64,000 nt of DNA, from contig NC_132976.1 in assembly GCF_047496725.1 (NCBI RefSeq), positions 5,044,501 to 5,108,500 of the forward strand. The letters run 5' to 3'. The notes under the pieces were generated by a model. That model ran no database searches. It was not told the origin of the DNA and saw nothing but the letters and a program-made list of their open reading frames with translations. Within the stretch, counting starts at the first letter, position 1. Each line of letters opens with the position of its first letter. A program made the translations under genes and the position numbers. The DNA comes from Anoplolepis gracilipes. Its lineage: Eukaryota > Arthropoda > Insecta > Hymenoptera > Formicidae. Positions 26,501 to 39,500 of the stretch are shown here, piece after piece.

Positions 26501-26544
<44 letters not shown>
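26490..26544. repeat. compound (CT)n-(TA)n microsatellite
   Basis: CTCTCTCTCTTTC followed by a TA run of about 40 bp. On the minus strand the TA run encodes an artificial Tyr-Ile repeat within a 178-codon frame; that frame is not a gene call. Confidence 0.96.
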
Positions 26545-26546
<2 letters not shown>

Positions 26547-28348
26547 GCAATAAATAAAAACCGTCCGCGTCAGATTTCGCCGCGATGCACTTACGCGATC
26601 GCCAGAACGACTGCACACGACGAGCGTCGATTTAATGGACGCTGCCGATAACTGAAAAGCCTCCCCTATCTTTGCATTTTGCGGGCCACTCGAATGGACA
26701 AAACGGTGACGTGATAAAAATATGCGCCGAGAAGATTCCGTGTGTGTTTTATGCGAGTGATCTATATACGAGAGAGGGATCGTGTGCACCGATCGGAGAT
26801 TTATATTGCGAGGGAAATTAAAGCGGCACAATTTCCGCGGCCACACGTACATTTCTTCTCGCGCACAAAAAACAAATCCCGTTGATACTTATGTCCATTG
26901 AAATGATATATATACTTGAGAAAAATATTCGATACATATTTAAAAGAATATATATACGACATTTGTATGATCGATTAATTCTTTTCCACATGTAATGTGG
27001 ATATTTTCAAATCTCTTTATAATACCGTGACATCCGATCTCTTTCACTGTAAATCTCTCGACACCGATCATCGCATCCGTCGTCTCGACAGTTGAAAAAA
27101 ATCACGTAATCGTCATTCTACCTCTGCAAGGAGAAAGATATACATAAAAAGAGAAAGAGGAAAAAAGACGGAGAACGAAGGTAAGTGCACGCCTTTCTAG
27201 ATGCACTTGAATTTCTAGCTGTTAAGCAGCAGCCTCAATTATTTCCCCGTTCTTTATTTCCGCTTTCTTTAGTCTTATTTTACTTCCCGATCTCATTTCA
27301 ACGCCATTTTTCTTTTTCGTCCCGTTCCCATTACGAATAAAACCTACATAATTGATAATTCCGCAAATTAATCGTTTTTTGTAAAATTATACATTATTCT
27401 TGAGATAAGTTTAATTTTGATGCTCAATTTTATCTCAAAGTAATTAATTTTATTGCAACATTAAAGCTGAAAGATTTCTTTCCTCTTAAAAGATAGAGAA
27501 AGAGACAGAGAATTCGAGAATTTTTTATAAACTTACAGTTCATAGAAAAAGAAAAAAAAATTATATTTAAGTTAGTAAACTGTCACATTTTATGTACTTT
27601 ACTTATTTAAATTAATATCTAGTACGTTATTTAAATAAATTTACAATTTTTTAATTTAAACATTTAAATCTTTAAATCTAAGGATGTTATTACATACAGT
27701 AAAAAAGTTTATATTTATGGAGAATCTACAAAACTGTCGTATTTCTCTTTCATATATAAAAAAATCAATATTAGTGTAATAAAAACTTTTAACGAAGGAA
27801 TACAAAAAATGTTTCTTATTTTTGTTTGTATTTGTTATTTCTTTATTTAAAAAATTATCACTAACTTTTTACTTTTATAAACGTTATTTATTTTTATAAA
27901 CGTTATTACTTAAAATGAAAGTATTTGGAAATCATTTTTATCTTTATCCATTATTTATTTTTGTTAAATCCTCTGCGAATAAGCACGTTTGAAAAGGCTC
28001 GTGAATATGAAAAATGATAGTAAATCGCGAATATCTACGAAAAACGTGAATGAAGAATTCGCGAATATATATAAAGCTTCTACTGTACTCTCCATTATTT
28101 CACTCCATTTCATCTTTTACATCTATTCTCCTTATTCATATAAAGCTGCCCTACCAAGAATTTTCTCTCAATATGCCATACTTCTGTGTAAGACTAAGCC
28201 TGCTCGCTTCCCTAATTTCTTATAAATGGTTTTCGCTCGAACGACTCCAGCGCCAATTAAGACATCTTTTGTCTTAAGAGGAGCAACTCTCGAAGTAGAA
28301 TAAAGACGGATTCATGGATGTTCTGTGTGGGGAAAATACATGTATATA
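26545..28348. other. non-coding stretch, no gene seen
   Basis: A CpG-richer island runs to about 26870, then AT-rich DNA. A consensus splice donor, GAAG|GTAAGTG, occurs at 27181 after an A/G-rich stretch, without a recognisable exon. Nothing else is identified. Confidence 0.55.
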
Positions 28349-28388
28349 CCATAATATTTCTCCATAATATTTCTCCATAATATATTCT
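28349..28388. repeat. 13-bp tandem repeat, three copies
   Basis: CCATAATATTTCT starts at 28349 and 28362; a one-base-longer copy follows at 28375. Confidence 0.9.
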
Positions 28389-30877
28389 CTTCATGTATAT
28401 CTGGTGTTGAAAAACTAATGTAATAATCGCAAGAAATATTGATACGTTAGTTAAATACCCATCCATGAATACAATGACATATTAAATTTTAATGAATTGA
28501 ACCAGCTGATGTACAATTCTACGCTGCAGAAACGCCTTAATAAACTTAAATAAACGAAAAATTTAAGATGATTATTACAGGTTTAAAATATTATAATCGA
28601 TGACAATAAGATAGCTTGTCAAATAATTGATTGTTGTTATTATAAATATACTCTTTACTAGATGCTGCTTAGATATTTTATTCGTTTCTTCCTAACGATA
28701 TGAGAGAATTTCAAACTTTTCCCAAGTTTTTTAACGTACATTGGATGCTTGCCAAATCTTTCTTTTTTGTGGTACAAAGTTACCGCTACCAATGTAATCT
28801 CACCGCATCTTACGTATTGCTATCGCTGAGATAAAATCACTTTCAAAGGTTTGTCTAGAAAAACTGCTATACAAGCGCTTAAAGAGTGTACGTCAAGTTT
28901 ACGGCTAGAAGCACATTCTGGACATCGGTCGAAAATTACCCGACCGTAGGTTCTTTCGAGCAAGGCCGAGCCGAGGAACCCGACTCTCTCATTTCTATGA
29001 CGACGAGAAGCCGTCGTCCAGCGTAGAGCTTTAATTCCCTGGAATAATACTCGAGGGGACAAATTGGATTTTTCCTCTCTTCGCTCTTTTTAATAAGCGT
29101 TATTTCGCCTCTGGCGCGTGCAAGGTATGCCTTCTGAGTGTTCGAGATTTTACGAGAAGGGGCCTCCTGTCGTCTCCCTTTGGATGTTCGTGCGACTTTC
29201 CCGTAAAGATTCGGGGTTATGAATTGTTTTTCATTCTCACCGACATTTAATTTTCCCTCGCTTCCAGTTCGCATTTAATATTTCCACCTACAATCGCCAA
29301 CACTCGGCCATTATGCGGTTCACCATTTCATTTTAGACGGTCGGTTTTTTTTTTTTTCACGAACGTACACCCTCATTCAGAATGTTCTCAGTGACACGAA
29401 AGAGAAAGTAGAAATATTTCATACTATTGCATAATAATAATAAAAAAAAAATCATTAATACATTAATAAAAAATATCTCAGAACCTGTATAATTAGATTT
29501 ATTTTTCTACATAAAAATATTATACGAAATACTCTTTATTTTAAACGATTCCAAGTCATGAGAATTCTCGAATTATTTTTGTTTTTAAATAATTAAAAAA
29601 AAAATTGACGTTCATATGTAACTTCTGTTACGTAAAATCTTCGATCTCGACCAACGTCATTCGGGTAACGTATGAATAACAAAGCGCTTGTTGCACAGAA
29701 TCAGAATTAAAGGAAATCCCGAAGCGCAATTATTCTGCCGACGTGTTTCATAACGGTCTACGCAGCATCCCTAAAAGCGTCCCTAGGCTCGACAGCAGAA
29801 CCACGTCAACGAGCAAGCCGACGTAAAGTATGAATCGGGGTTTGCGCGGCGGAAAGGGTCTCCCTTGAATTTTAATGGCCGTCGGTCCGCGACGTTGGTT
29901 TCTCTCGCAACTCGCCCGTTTCACGGCAAACAAGGCGTCCGATGTATTCATGAGGAATAAAGTTTTCGTCGTAGTCCGCGAGAAAAGAACTTTCCGAATC
30001 GTCTCACCGAGGAACGAGTCTCCCCCGCTCTCCTTCCCCCTTCACCCCTATCCCCTTTCGACCGTCCTCGACTACTCGACCTTTTTTCTCCTCCCTTCCT
30101 TCCTCCGCCCCTTATGTATGCATATGATTCTACGAATACGTCACTGTGTGCACTCGTAGCCATTCGGCTACTAAGACGCCTGCAGGAAGCCGACTGGCGA
30201 CATTCTACCTCGTCCCTTCCGTCATGTCTCCCTTTTCCTTATCCCTCCTATCTCCAGGCCTTATATTCCTGTTTCTCCTCTCGCTAACTCTTACCAATTT
30301 TTCGTACGTTTACGAGTAGCGAGGCACATCGAGCGAACAAGGGAGGAAGCCGAGTCGGTCGAAAGTTTGTAGGTATTTCCTGAAATACCCGGTAGTTGTA
30401 AAGACCGCGCGTACCGTGAATACGAGTACGCGTGTGGGTGTACCGCGATCTGGAAGTTCAAAAGAACTCGGAATACGCGACTACATGTCGCGCCGGCTGA
30501 AAGTATCTCTCATTCCTGTTTCTACCGTTATTTCACTCTTAGATCTTATTTACTTTAGTTCGTTAGAGCGTTCTTCTCTATCCTCGTTACATCGATTTTT
30601 GTTTAACTTTCTCCGATTATTCTTGCTTGCTGCTTAAAGAACTTTCTTTTATAGCAATATAAATTAATTATACTTTTAGCCACTCGTTCCCAATTTTTAA
30701 ATTTAACAATGAAATTGAATCATCTGATACGTAATAACAGAATTATAAAAAACGCTGTTCAAATATATCTTATAATCGTCATAGGTATATTTGATTCCTA
30801 AGATAAAAATATGGAAGACCAATCATCATGGATTTTTTAAATTCCTTTTTTATAACAATAGTCACATTGAAATACCG

Positions 30878-30880
<3 letters not shown>
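28389..30880. other. non-coding stretch with GC-richer islands
   Basis: Islands at about 28890-29340 and 29640-30500. The second contains a strongly pyrimidine-rich stretch at about 30018-30110 and again at about 30208-30300. The candidate open frame at 28936-29274 is listed separately. No RNA gene or transposon is recognised. Confidence 0.55.
28936..29274 (-). other. low-confidence 112-codon open frame
   Basis: Opens with a true ATG on the minus strand and runs to a stop without low-complexity sequence. The predicted protein would be about 112 residues, rich in Lys, Arg and Glu, with no signal peptide, membrane segment or motif that I recognise. Another minus-strand frame (28820-29062) overlaps its end. 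A frame this long is not exceptional for a GC-richer island in 64 kb. It could be a small gene, an exon, or chance. Confidence 0.15.

Positions 30881-30937
<57 letters not shown>
30881..30937. repeat. (TA)28 microsatellite
   Basis: Uninterrupted TA run of 57 bp in AT-rich DNA. Confidence 0.97.
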
Positions 30938-30942
<5 letters not shown>

Positions 30943-31121
30943 ATTTTTTGTAAGTAGATCCAATGATAATATATTTTCAATTAATTAGAGCAATTTTAAT
31001 GAAAGATGAACAGCTTAAATGTAGGGTACAGTCTTGATATAGTCGAAGTATATCGATCGAAAATTAATGCCTAATTGAGAACGCAGATGCTATTCAAGGA
31101 ACCAAGTTGCAGGTTGCAGCG

Positions 31122-31270
31122 AGGGACAACGTCCCTAATATCGGAGAAGTTGGAGTCGATGACAATCACCCGTGGGACCTCGACTCCAACTGCACGGGGA
31201 TAGCTAAGAGTCGGCTGGAGAAGGGAGTCTGTGTTTTGTTAACCTGATAAACAGCCAGCGCCGATCGGCG
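31122..31270. other. cluster of three inverted repeats (possible structured element)
   Basis: Within 150 bp lie AGGGAC/GTCCCT (31122-31127 with 31131-31136, loop AAC), a perfect 12-bp stem AGTTGGAGTCGA/TCGACTCCAACT (31148-31159 with 31180-31191, 20-nt loop), and the palindrome CGCCGATCGGCG (31259-31270). The bases are GC-balanced, so AT richness does not explain them. No RNA family is recognised. A structured transcript, a protein-binding cluster or a transposon remnant are all possible. Confidence 0.4.
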
Positions 31271-31967
31271 AACGGTCCGCTATAGAATACATAAGTAGAG
31301 TACGAAAAAGAAGAAAAGCCGCGCTAGGTGAATTTCGTTAGTAATCTAGCGGGCTTGTCGATTGAAAGAGCCACCGAGACCGGAGGCGTATTGGTTCGCT
31401 GAAACGAACCCAGAAATTACGACCAGGTTCCCGACTCACATCGTCGGAAGAGAAATTTATAAAGCGCCCAATCGCGCGGTATTTCGCCGATTTTTCTTCG
31501 CCAAAGTAAATTCTTCGCAGAGCTCGCGAGTTGCGCCAAATTGCGTTGGGATTCCATACGCGACCTGTAGGTATATCAACCTTCTACGACATTCCGTTTG
31601 TGCAAGTGCGATATCGGGGAGCAGCGAGCAAATTCGATCGCCACAATGCGTGCAGCCTGCACGCTTCCATGCTAACGTCAGGCCCTTCAGATATCGATAA
31701 TATTCAATAATATTCCTGGACATTTCCCAAATCTCCCGTAGAAACCCGAGCAACTACGCTCGCTACATTTTTGCATATTAAGCTTATTCCGTTATCGTAA
31801 TTTTCTTCGTATTTTCAAGAAGAAGAAAGCGATCGTTGAAGAAACTTGTTATATTCTTATCGGAACTTGAAATCGAATAACTTTAGTAAGTTTACGAAAG
31901 AAACCGATATATTTTTACGTTCAAAACGAAAATGCAATAATAGACGCATTTTCCGAAAGCTAAATTC

Positions 31968-31970
<3 letters not shown>
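31271..31970. other. GC-richer island with overlapping open frames
   Basis: A plus-strand frame is open from about 31348 to 31700 (about 117 codons, no ATG near its start). A minus-strand frame (31457-31753) overlaps it. Neither has recognisable content. The end of the interval is AT-rich. Confidence 0.4.

Positions 31971-32004
<34 letters not shown>
31971..32004. repeat. (AT)17 microsatellite
   Basis: AT run of 34 bp, followed by GCATATATAAATACATAC. Confidence 0.96.
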
Positions 32005-32007
<3 letters not shown>

Positions 32008-32598
32008 TATATAAATACATACGAAAAATTATTATTTAGAATAATTATTAGCAAATTATTGTATTATCATTCGCGCATGCAAGATCCGAGTTTAAACAAC
32101 AACACCTTCTTATTACGCTCTACTCAATGTTAATATTATATTACAGCTTGCGCACACGAATACAATGGCCATTATATCTTTCAGAATTCGCGAACGAAAT
32201 ACATTAGTCGCATTGTTGATCTTCACAATAGTCCCCCTTCCTGTCTCCCATTACTCGACACGCACGCTATGCAGTTTTTCAAGTAAGCGACATCCGATTA
32301 ATCAGCGAGGCGAGGCAATCAATCAACACGCGCAACGCTCACAATAAGAGGACCCGCTCAAAAGTGGACCCTGTTATAATTGCATATGACCTTCTATAGT
32401 TAATGACGACGCAGAGTCGCGAGAGATTCGGATAGGAAACCCAACGAGAAACAATGACAGACTCGCCGCGAGAGCGAATTTCACAAGCCCGGATTGCCAC
32501 GCGCGCACGCCAAGAATATGATCGAGATCGCCATGTGTATACGCGTGTGCAAGCGGTATCAGAGCAATATTCGCGATGTCTGTCAATAATGCCACTGT

Positions 32599-32614
32599 GC
32601 GCGCGCGCGCGCGC
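32599..32614. repeat. (GC)8 alternating run
   Basis: Sixteen bases of alternating G and C, a sequence class known to favour Z-DNA. Confidence 0.95.
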
Positions 32615-33116
32615 CCCATCATTGAGGCCGTAGCGAGAGAAGCACCGAAAATTGTATGTCGCTGCGAGATGGAAACGCGATGCCGTTGTGGTAACACAAC
32701 GGCGATTATTAGCTAACCCGAGCGTAATTTCGACGATCGAGACTCATCGATCAAACAAGGGGACACGCGTATGAGCGTACATAGCCGCTGTAACCCGCGG
32801 CTATCGTCTGACCCGATTGAGCCGCTACTACTGAAACCTACGGTCCTTCATTGAAAAGATATCTTGTTTCACAAGGGAAGGGATTGATGCCAAACATATG
32901 TTATGATCTTCGTAAGCTCGGATTTACATGACATTAACAGTCGGATCTCTGTGTCCATCCGTGACAAAAATATATATCTTTACATATATATTACTCGAGC
33001 ATTCTCCTTAGAAAGTTTGAATAGAAATATGAAATATACGTATTCTATAAAAGATATAAATTTTATATCAATGGCCTTTTTTATATTTTTATATGAGAAA
33101 CATTACTTGTAATTCT

Positions 33117-33130
33117 CCCCCCCCCCCCCC
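33117..33130. repeat. poly-C run (C14)
   Basis: Uninterrupted C homopolymer in otherwise AT-rich DNA, shortly followed by a poly-A run. Homopolymers of C are rare here, unlike A or T runs. Confidence 0.93.
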
Positions 33131-33338
33131 GCTCCCAAAAAAAAACTTTAACATAATTTAAATCAATTAGAGATCTCTATTAAATATATAAGATCAATCA
33201 TTTTCATTGTAAATGATTTGAGACGCCTGTAATTATTTGATATAACATACATAGAGTAATACTCGCAGATAGATAAGCAGTATCTAAGATTACTTCCTGA
33301 ATAGACGAGAGAGTAACTGTGCAATTGTTACGGATTTA

Positions 33339-33587
33339 ATGTTAAGAAAAGAAGTGCACGCGAGCAAGGAATTAGATTATAAATTTAACCCCGGCTGGTA
33401 CCCGGACGGTCTGGAAAATATCTCGGCCGCACCTGAGACCTCATGCATACATTCCACGGGACCAAGACGTGGCGCGACTCCGATGTTATATCTTAAGGAA
33501 CAGTGCGCCGCGCCGCCGCATTCCTGTATTCTTTACGAGGATGAGAAGGTTGCGCCCTTTAAAATGTTGTTGCGCGATTTAAAGTGA
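33339..33587 (+). other. low-confidence 82-codon open frame
   Basis: Starts with an ATG and ends in TGA. The translation is of mixed composition with several Cys and Pro and no low complexity (segment LDYKFNPGWYPDGLENISAA). No competing frame of comparable length overlaps it, unlike most frames in this window. No signal peptide, membrane segment or known motif is seen, and no clear Kozak context or splice site was found. It may be a small gene, an exon, or a chance frame. Confidence 0.17.
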
Positions 33588-36477
33588 CGACTGAAATCCG
33601 TGCACCGGGTGAATATGCGAATATACGGCCCGAAACTTTTATTAGCATAAATCTGCGGATACATTCACCGCGACTACGATCTCGGATATGACTCTGTAAC
33701 ACTATCGCCGTCGAGCGTAACATCCATTACACTACATACGCCACATATGCGAAAATTTCTCTGCTTGAAACGTGCATATAAGTCCAGTAAAATATTTTTC
33801 TTTCAAAACAAATCTCTCTACAAAAATTCAAAATTTGCGAATGTTTTCAAGATATAAATCAAATAAATAAATATAGACATGATAGAAATTTGCATATATA
33901 AAATAACAAAGGGAAGCAAATCTTTGTTAAAAGAATATTTGTTTTAAAAGAATACATATTTGTTTTTACAAAAGAAATTGCAATGGTTTTTTTGGGATGA
34001 AAAACCTGGTTTCTACATTACATTTGGAAAATAATATCTGCACATCCTCGCGATATGTTTTCCGTATTTCGTTAAAAGAATCTCTGTACGTATAATACTG
34101 CAAATCGCGTAGCTGACATTTATTTTGCAGCCGCGCGAGAGAGAACGAGAGAGATGAAATCATACACCGCATGTGAGTATATATACATACGAGTTTCGAA
34201 ATTAAATGGCGGCGCGTATTAGCCCGCAACCGTAAACGTCAACGCGATTTAATAGAGCTCACGTGCGATCCACGGAAATGCGATTACTTTGTTTGCTCGG
34301 CCACTACAATTTTGCGGACGCCGCCGGCGCCGAGCAAGAAATCGTCGAGTTCCCGATATAATTCCGCGCATGGAACAAGGGATACAACTATTTCCCACAG
34401 CTGCAATCTTCCTCCTTCCGACACTTGGAGCGAGCACCCGCGTACTCCGTTATGGCCCGGTTAACGGAAATAAGAAACGAAAAAGTAGCAAAAGCAAGTG
34501 TGTACCTTCTTGTTCCGATGCTCCTGGCAAACATGTTATTTCATCGGAAAATGCTCCGACCAGTATCCGCGGCTTTTTACGATCGCAATCTTATACTCCT
34601 GCTCAAATTTAATGCCTCCGAATCGCTTGTGGAATTAAAATCGCAATATGCGGGCGAATTTTCATTTTTTTTTTATTCATTAACAGTCATATAGTCGGTT
34701 ACGTTGATAGACTTTCGTTATCATTGCCTGTGTATAACAAGATAATTATATAAATCTCTGTTTGTTTTCCATTTTCCAAAAGGTATACTATACAATTGAC
34801 AAAACTTCTGCTGCATAGATAGAATATTTTCCTAATCTGTTTTTAGAATTGTGCGTTTTTCTCTCTAATTTAATACAGAAAAATCGAAAAATGAATTTTT
34901 ATTCCTACATCTATTATCCTTGATGTTTTTGCGTACGATCTGTCATATATTAGATACACTTTATTTCTTCATCTCTCGCTGCACGAAAAGTTCGTCAACT
35001 GACTTTTCCTGTGTGTATGATAAAAAATTCTATCCTCTACTTGAAAGTAAAATTGCATTAGCGCAGTCAGCGTGGACGTGTCCGTCGACGATGCTTTGAA
35101 CTCCTGCAATTTCAGCAGAGACAGAGAAAGTCGAGTTTAACGTCTCGACAAGAGTGCAGAGCAGGTACTTGTTAAATATTTGTCCATCATTACGGGAACA
35201 TGATCGTTACTATCGGCAAATCGTGGTTACTACACGCTTGTGGTTACCTATTTTGGGATAACGTTGCGGTCACGCTGGGCAAATAAATTCTCGATTTTTG
35301 AGGATCCTCCCGTGAATACCGCGAGCGATTCGCGCATCGCGCCCGATAATGGTTGGAAATTATAAAGCGCGTTTCCCTCTGTGTGCAACCGTGCATAGTA
35401 TATAATTTGACTCAAAAGCAAAATAAATGAAGTCATTATCGCATCCGGTTTATCATGTATACATATATATTTAATGCTAATGTTAAAGAGTTGCGATTAA
35501 TAAATTATTTAAACAAGTAACATTGTAATAAATAAAAAATCAAATTTTAGAAATTAAATCTTGCAACATACTATTTATTTTAATTCCGTCGTCTCTTAAA
35601 TTGACTAATATAATTATAATTTTTTACATTATTCCACTAGAACACTTTATTTGTACTAAAAATATTGGTTACGATATTATTTAGATAAACAATTTATATG
35701 ATGTTTTCACGAAGAAAATAAAAATCCAAAAAATTTCGTACTTGATGAAACAATGAGTTTTGCATAAATAAATATTTCCAATGTCAAACTGTAATTTATG
35801 GGCTCTCATTTATTAACCTGCATATGCTGATGCATCAGCGTATACAGGTTGCCGGCAGAATTATTCGACAGATTTCCAGGGTTATTATTTCAGCTAACAC
35901 CGACAATATTTGCTCGCAATTAGGGGCGAGTCGCAGAACGCCGATTTGTGTCTCGTGACCAACGGTATCGGTTAATCGAGTTCATCATTAATGTACACGC
36001 GCTCGGTGTCCCATTAATGCACACGAGCGATACATTATTCTGTTATTATTTCATCTCGAATGTCCAAAAGCGTGGTCAACGATCGAATGTATGAAAAATG
36101 GCATGGCAATGTAATAATCGATGAATTTATCTATTAACTCACAATTAAGATTAGTTGCTAATAAATAGCATATATTAGTAGATTTCATATGAAATATTTA
36201 CTTTAGTGATATAACACGAATAATACTTATAAAAAAATAAAATAAAACAAAAAAGAATTTACTTTGGACAGTATCACTCTCACATTTCGATCTAGCAACA
36301 TCAAATATTGAGCTGTATTTAACTCTTAAAGAAAAACTGGATGCTCAGCTCCGTCAAAATTTGAACCTTTTATAGAATTAAAATTTTTATTTGCATGTAT
36401 TTTTGTGCAGTCACTATAAAAAAAGTTAGTTCGATATAAAATATTTTTTCTTATTTTGCGATTAAATTATTCACGGC

Positions 36478-36598
36478 AAATCTTTACTTTAATTGACAAA
36501 TTAATTATTAATTTTTTATGTTAAAAAGCTAAAAGTGCTTTGTCAAATTCTCGAACTGTATTAGATTTATTAATTTTGACATAGTCTAATTCGTCCTT
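36478..36598 (+). repeat. partial third copy of the 8.8-kb repeat family
   Basis: Matches 8908-9048 in the same orientation: AAATCTTTACTT, then ACAAATTA, GCTAAAAGTGC, GTCAAATTC, TAGATTTATTAATTTT and AATTCGTCC. It is diverged, with indels. The sequence just to the left (36373-36430) resembles the adjoining part of the family but in the opposite orientation, so this copy appears rearranged. Confidence 0.65.
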
Positions 36599-39500
36599 TA
36601 ATATATACATATGTTATATACATATAAGTCATTTTTTATTCTATGGACAATTTAATAATCAAATATTTCGAAATCCTAATTAATATATATATAAATATAT
36701 ATAAAAAATGTTAAAAATTTATTTTTTAACTTTTGTTGTGCATGATTATTTTCTACAAATGTGAAGGAATATATATAAATTTCTCTAAATTTTTCAAGCA
36801 CTTTAAGACAGCTAAAATTGCGACAGAACATTGTGACCCATATGTAATCATCCAAAAAAAAAAAAATATATAAGTCTATAATAAAACATATATTTTTATA
36901 TATATTATAAAGGTTAATTGATAGCATTTAATTATGGACAAATGTGATATAATTCGATTTATAATGTAAACTATTTTACAGATTTTACCATACAGATTGC
37001 GGACCATTAATTATTACTTTATTATATTATTATATCATTATATCATTATAATGAAATAATTAGTTTGTGCTATGCGATATCCTAATAGATATATTATTAT
37101 TCGAAATTCTACACGTTTTCGCGATATTGAAGATGAAATGTCTATTCCGATACTTGCGAGGATATATGTAATTAAGATATTTTTATTTAACAAGAAAGAG
37201 CTAAATTTTATTCAACAATATTTTTGTTCTCGCGTCAAGGCATGATATCCACAATAATCGTACAACATTTTGAACTACAGCGTCACTACACCGAAACGCT
37301 TCGTTACTGCGAATTGACGCTAATCGATGACGTATGCTAGATGCGCAGACTGAGTTAAACTCAATCCCGGGGTGTTTACACAGGGTTGTTACTAGCGCGT
37401 CGAATTATCTTACGATTAGTTTCCCGTTACGAATGAGGATTTCATATCCGAGAATCAATTTCGTTGCTGTGAATATGTTCATCAGGAAACGTCACGAACC
37501 GCGAATTCGTGATAAAAACGAGATCGGCGAACCCGGCCTCCAAATCGCTGTTATCGTTTATTATCGAAATCGCTAAATTTCAATTGTAAATCATCCACGC
37601 AAGTTCGTTCGATGAAGAGCGTAAAATATTACACTGTGTGGAAGTTCTCTTTTCCCGGCGCGATCAAATTTAATCCGTAAAATGGAACAACTGACGACGA
37701 AATAATTCTGCCGCAACATTCTCTCCCCTCGTATCCAGGCCGTAAAGCTGTTTTCGATAACAGTTTCGATATTTCGATGCTTTACAAATGATGACCCGCG
37801 CGCTCCAGGCGGACCGATATTCTACAAGTGCGTAAATCAAGTTTATGTTCCCGAAAGCAACGACCGTCGTCGTAATCTCCGCGTCGATTCTATCGAGAAT
37901 CATCGTTGCTCCAAGCTCGCTGATTTGCCTCGTTCTATCTCGTTGCAACTCGACGGAGCATCGCGACAGGCAAACTTCTCGTCGATTGAGTTTCGTCGGC
38001 TTTCACGACGAACGAAGAAAGGAAGTTCGAGTCGGTGCATCGAAGCGCGTGCAAACGCTATGGATGAGAATTACTCACCGCAACATTAATTCCGGAATAA
38101 GAAACATTTTTCCGGAAATTTTCCGTCATCGATGAACCGTGCGAAACGACTCGCTGCTTCAAGAAAACTTAATTGAACCGAGTTTGCCGAATATTCTCTC
38201 AACGTCCTAAAAATAGACACTGATACTTTGAAATTACTTTTGAAATTATAAAGATCGGTCACACGGTAAAACCGGCAATATTACTTTAGGAGAGTGTTTG
38301 AAAACGGAATTATTATGTTCCTTTATCATATTTTAATATGCGAATCAAAGATTTCAATAAAGTTCTTCAAAGCGTTCTTAAAGCAAAAATTTAGTTAAGA
38401 CATTAAGTAGATATGTCGAAATTAAACATACATCCATAAAGTGACAAAATTATGATAAAAATAAAAATTACAGTTTTATGTCTAAAAAAATAAAAATTAT
38501 TATTGGATTTTCTAAAATACTTGATGTTAAGAAAAAAAATTGCATATCTCAAAATAATATAATTTTTTTTTAACGCTGAATGTTGAATATTCTATAGACT
38601 ATTCAACACAGACTTATGTACATACATACATAATTATGTAAAATGTATCACAGATCGTAGAAATAAAAAGAAAATTAATTTTTTAAATAACAAATATTTA
38701 TAATTAATTAAATTACTAACTTCGTGATTACTCGCTGTCCTTTGAGAGTCTCTCTCGAGGTTTTTCCTCTTCTCTTGTTTGCTGCTCCTTTGCTGCTTCT
38801 CACATGGTACTCACACTCGCGAAAACCATTAATTACGAACGCGCTAATCAACAAAACGACAATCACGCAGCACTTTATACGGCACTCCCGACGTTTATAA
38901 TACGATTCTTATTATATTATAGCAACGAGAGAACAACGTGAAAATTATAATAATATTCAACTATGTGATTCATACGACATACGAAAACCACGAGATTAAA
39001 TTAATTCATCATCACTTGCCACAGCGACACATATTATATTAATTAATAGTGTTCTCATTTTGAAATAGTTAATATCTTGTATTGTAATAAAACTATAGAT
39101 GTACAAAATTAAAATTATTAAATTATCAAAGTATTAAATTATTAAATTAAAATTAAAGTTTCACAAATTTCAGCAAAAAAATTATGTACTATCATTTTAT
39201 TAATCACTCATGCAATACATTTCGATCATGTAATATACAAATATCAAATATATTAATATTATAGAAATATAATTTATCGCATCATTATGCTTTTCAACTC
39301 GTTAAAAAAATAACGATTGAGCGTAAGTCATGTAAAATGCATGCTTATGAATATCGTTAATCATTAATGTTAAATAATTGTATGGATTGACAGTTTCCAA
39401 TTGTTCGTAACGAAAGATCGCGTTTAATTATTTATCGCGATTGTATTTGTGAATAAATAATACAACGATGTACGAAGCGTCTTGTCTGACGACCTTCTCG

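Larger units (their letters stand above)
32005..36477. other. non-coding stretch with alternating islands
   Basis: GC-richer islands at about 32160-32870, 33340-33740, 34130-34660, 35050-35440 and 35850-36100, separated by AT-rich DNA. Simple repeats and one open frame inside it are listed separately. A 14-bp perfect palindrome, GCTGATGCATCAGC, lies at 35826-35839. At 36373-36430 a stretch resembles the outer end of the 9949-10173 arm (TAGAATTAAAATTTTTATTT, then CACTATAAA). Confidence 0.5.

Noticed and set aside
26316..26852. 178-codon minus-strand frame
   Set aside because: It runs through the TA microsatellite (Tyr-Ile repeats) and has no recognisable content outside it.
35826..35839. GCTGATGCATCAGC perfect palindrome, resembling a bZIP/Maf site
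   Set aside because: A 14-bp palindrome is expected several times by chance in 64 kb, and its spacing differs from the Maf consensus.
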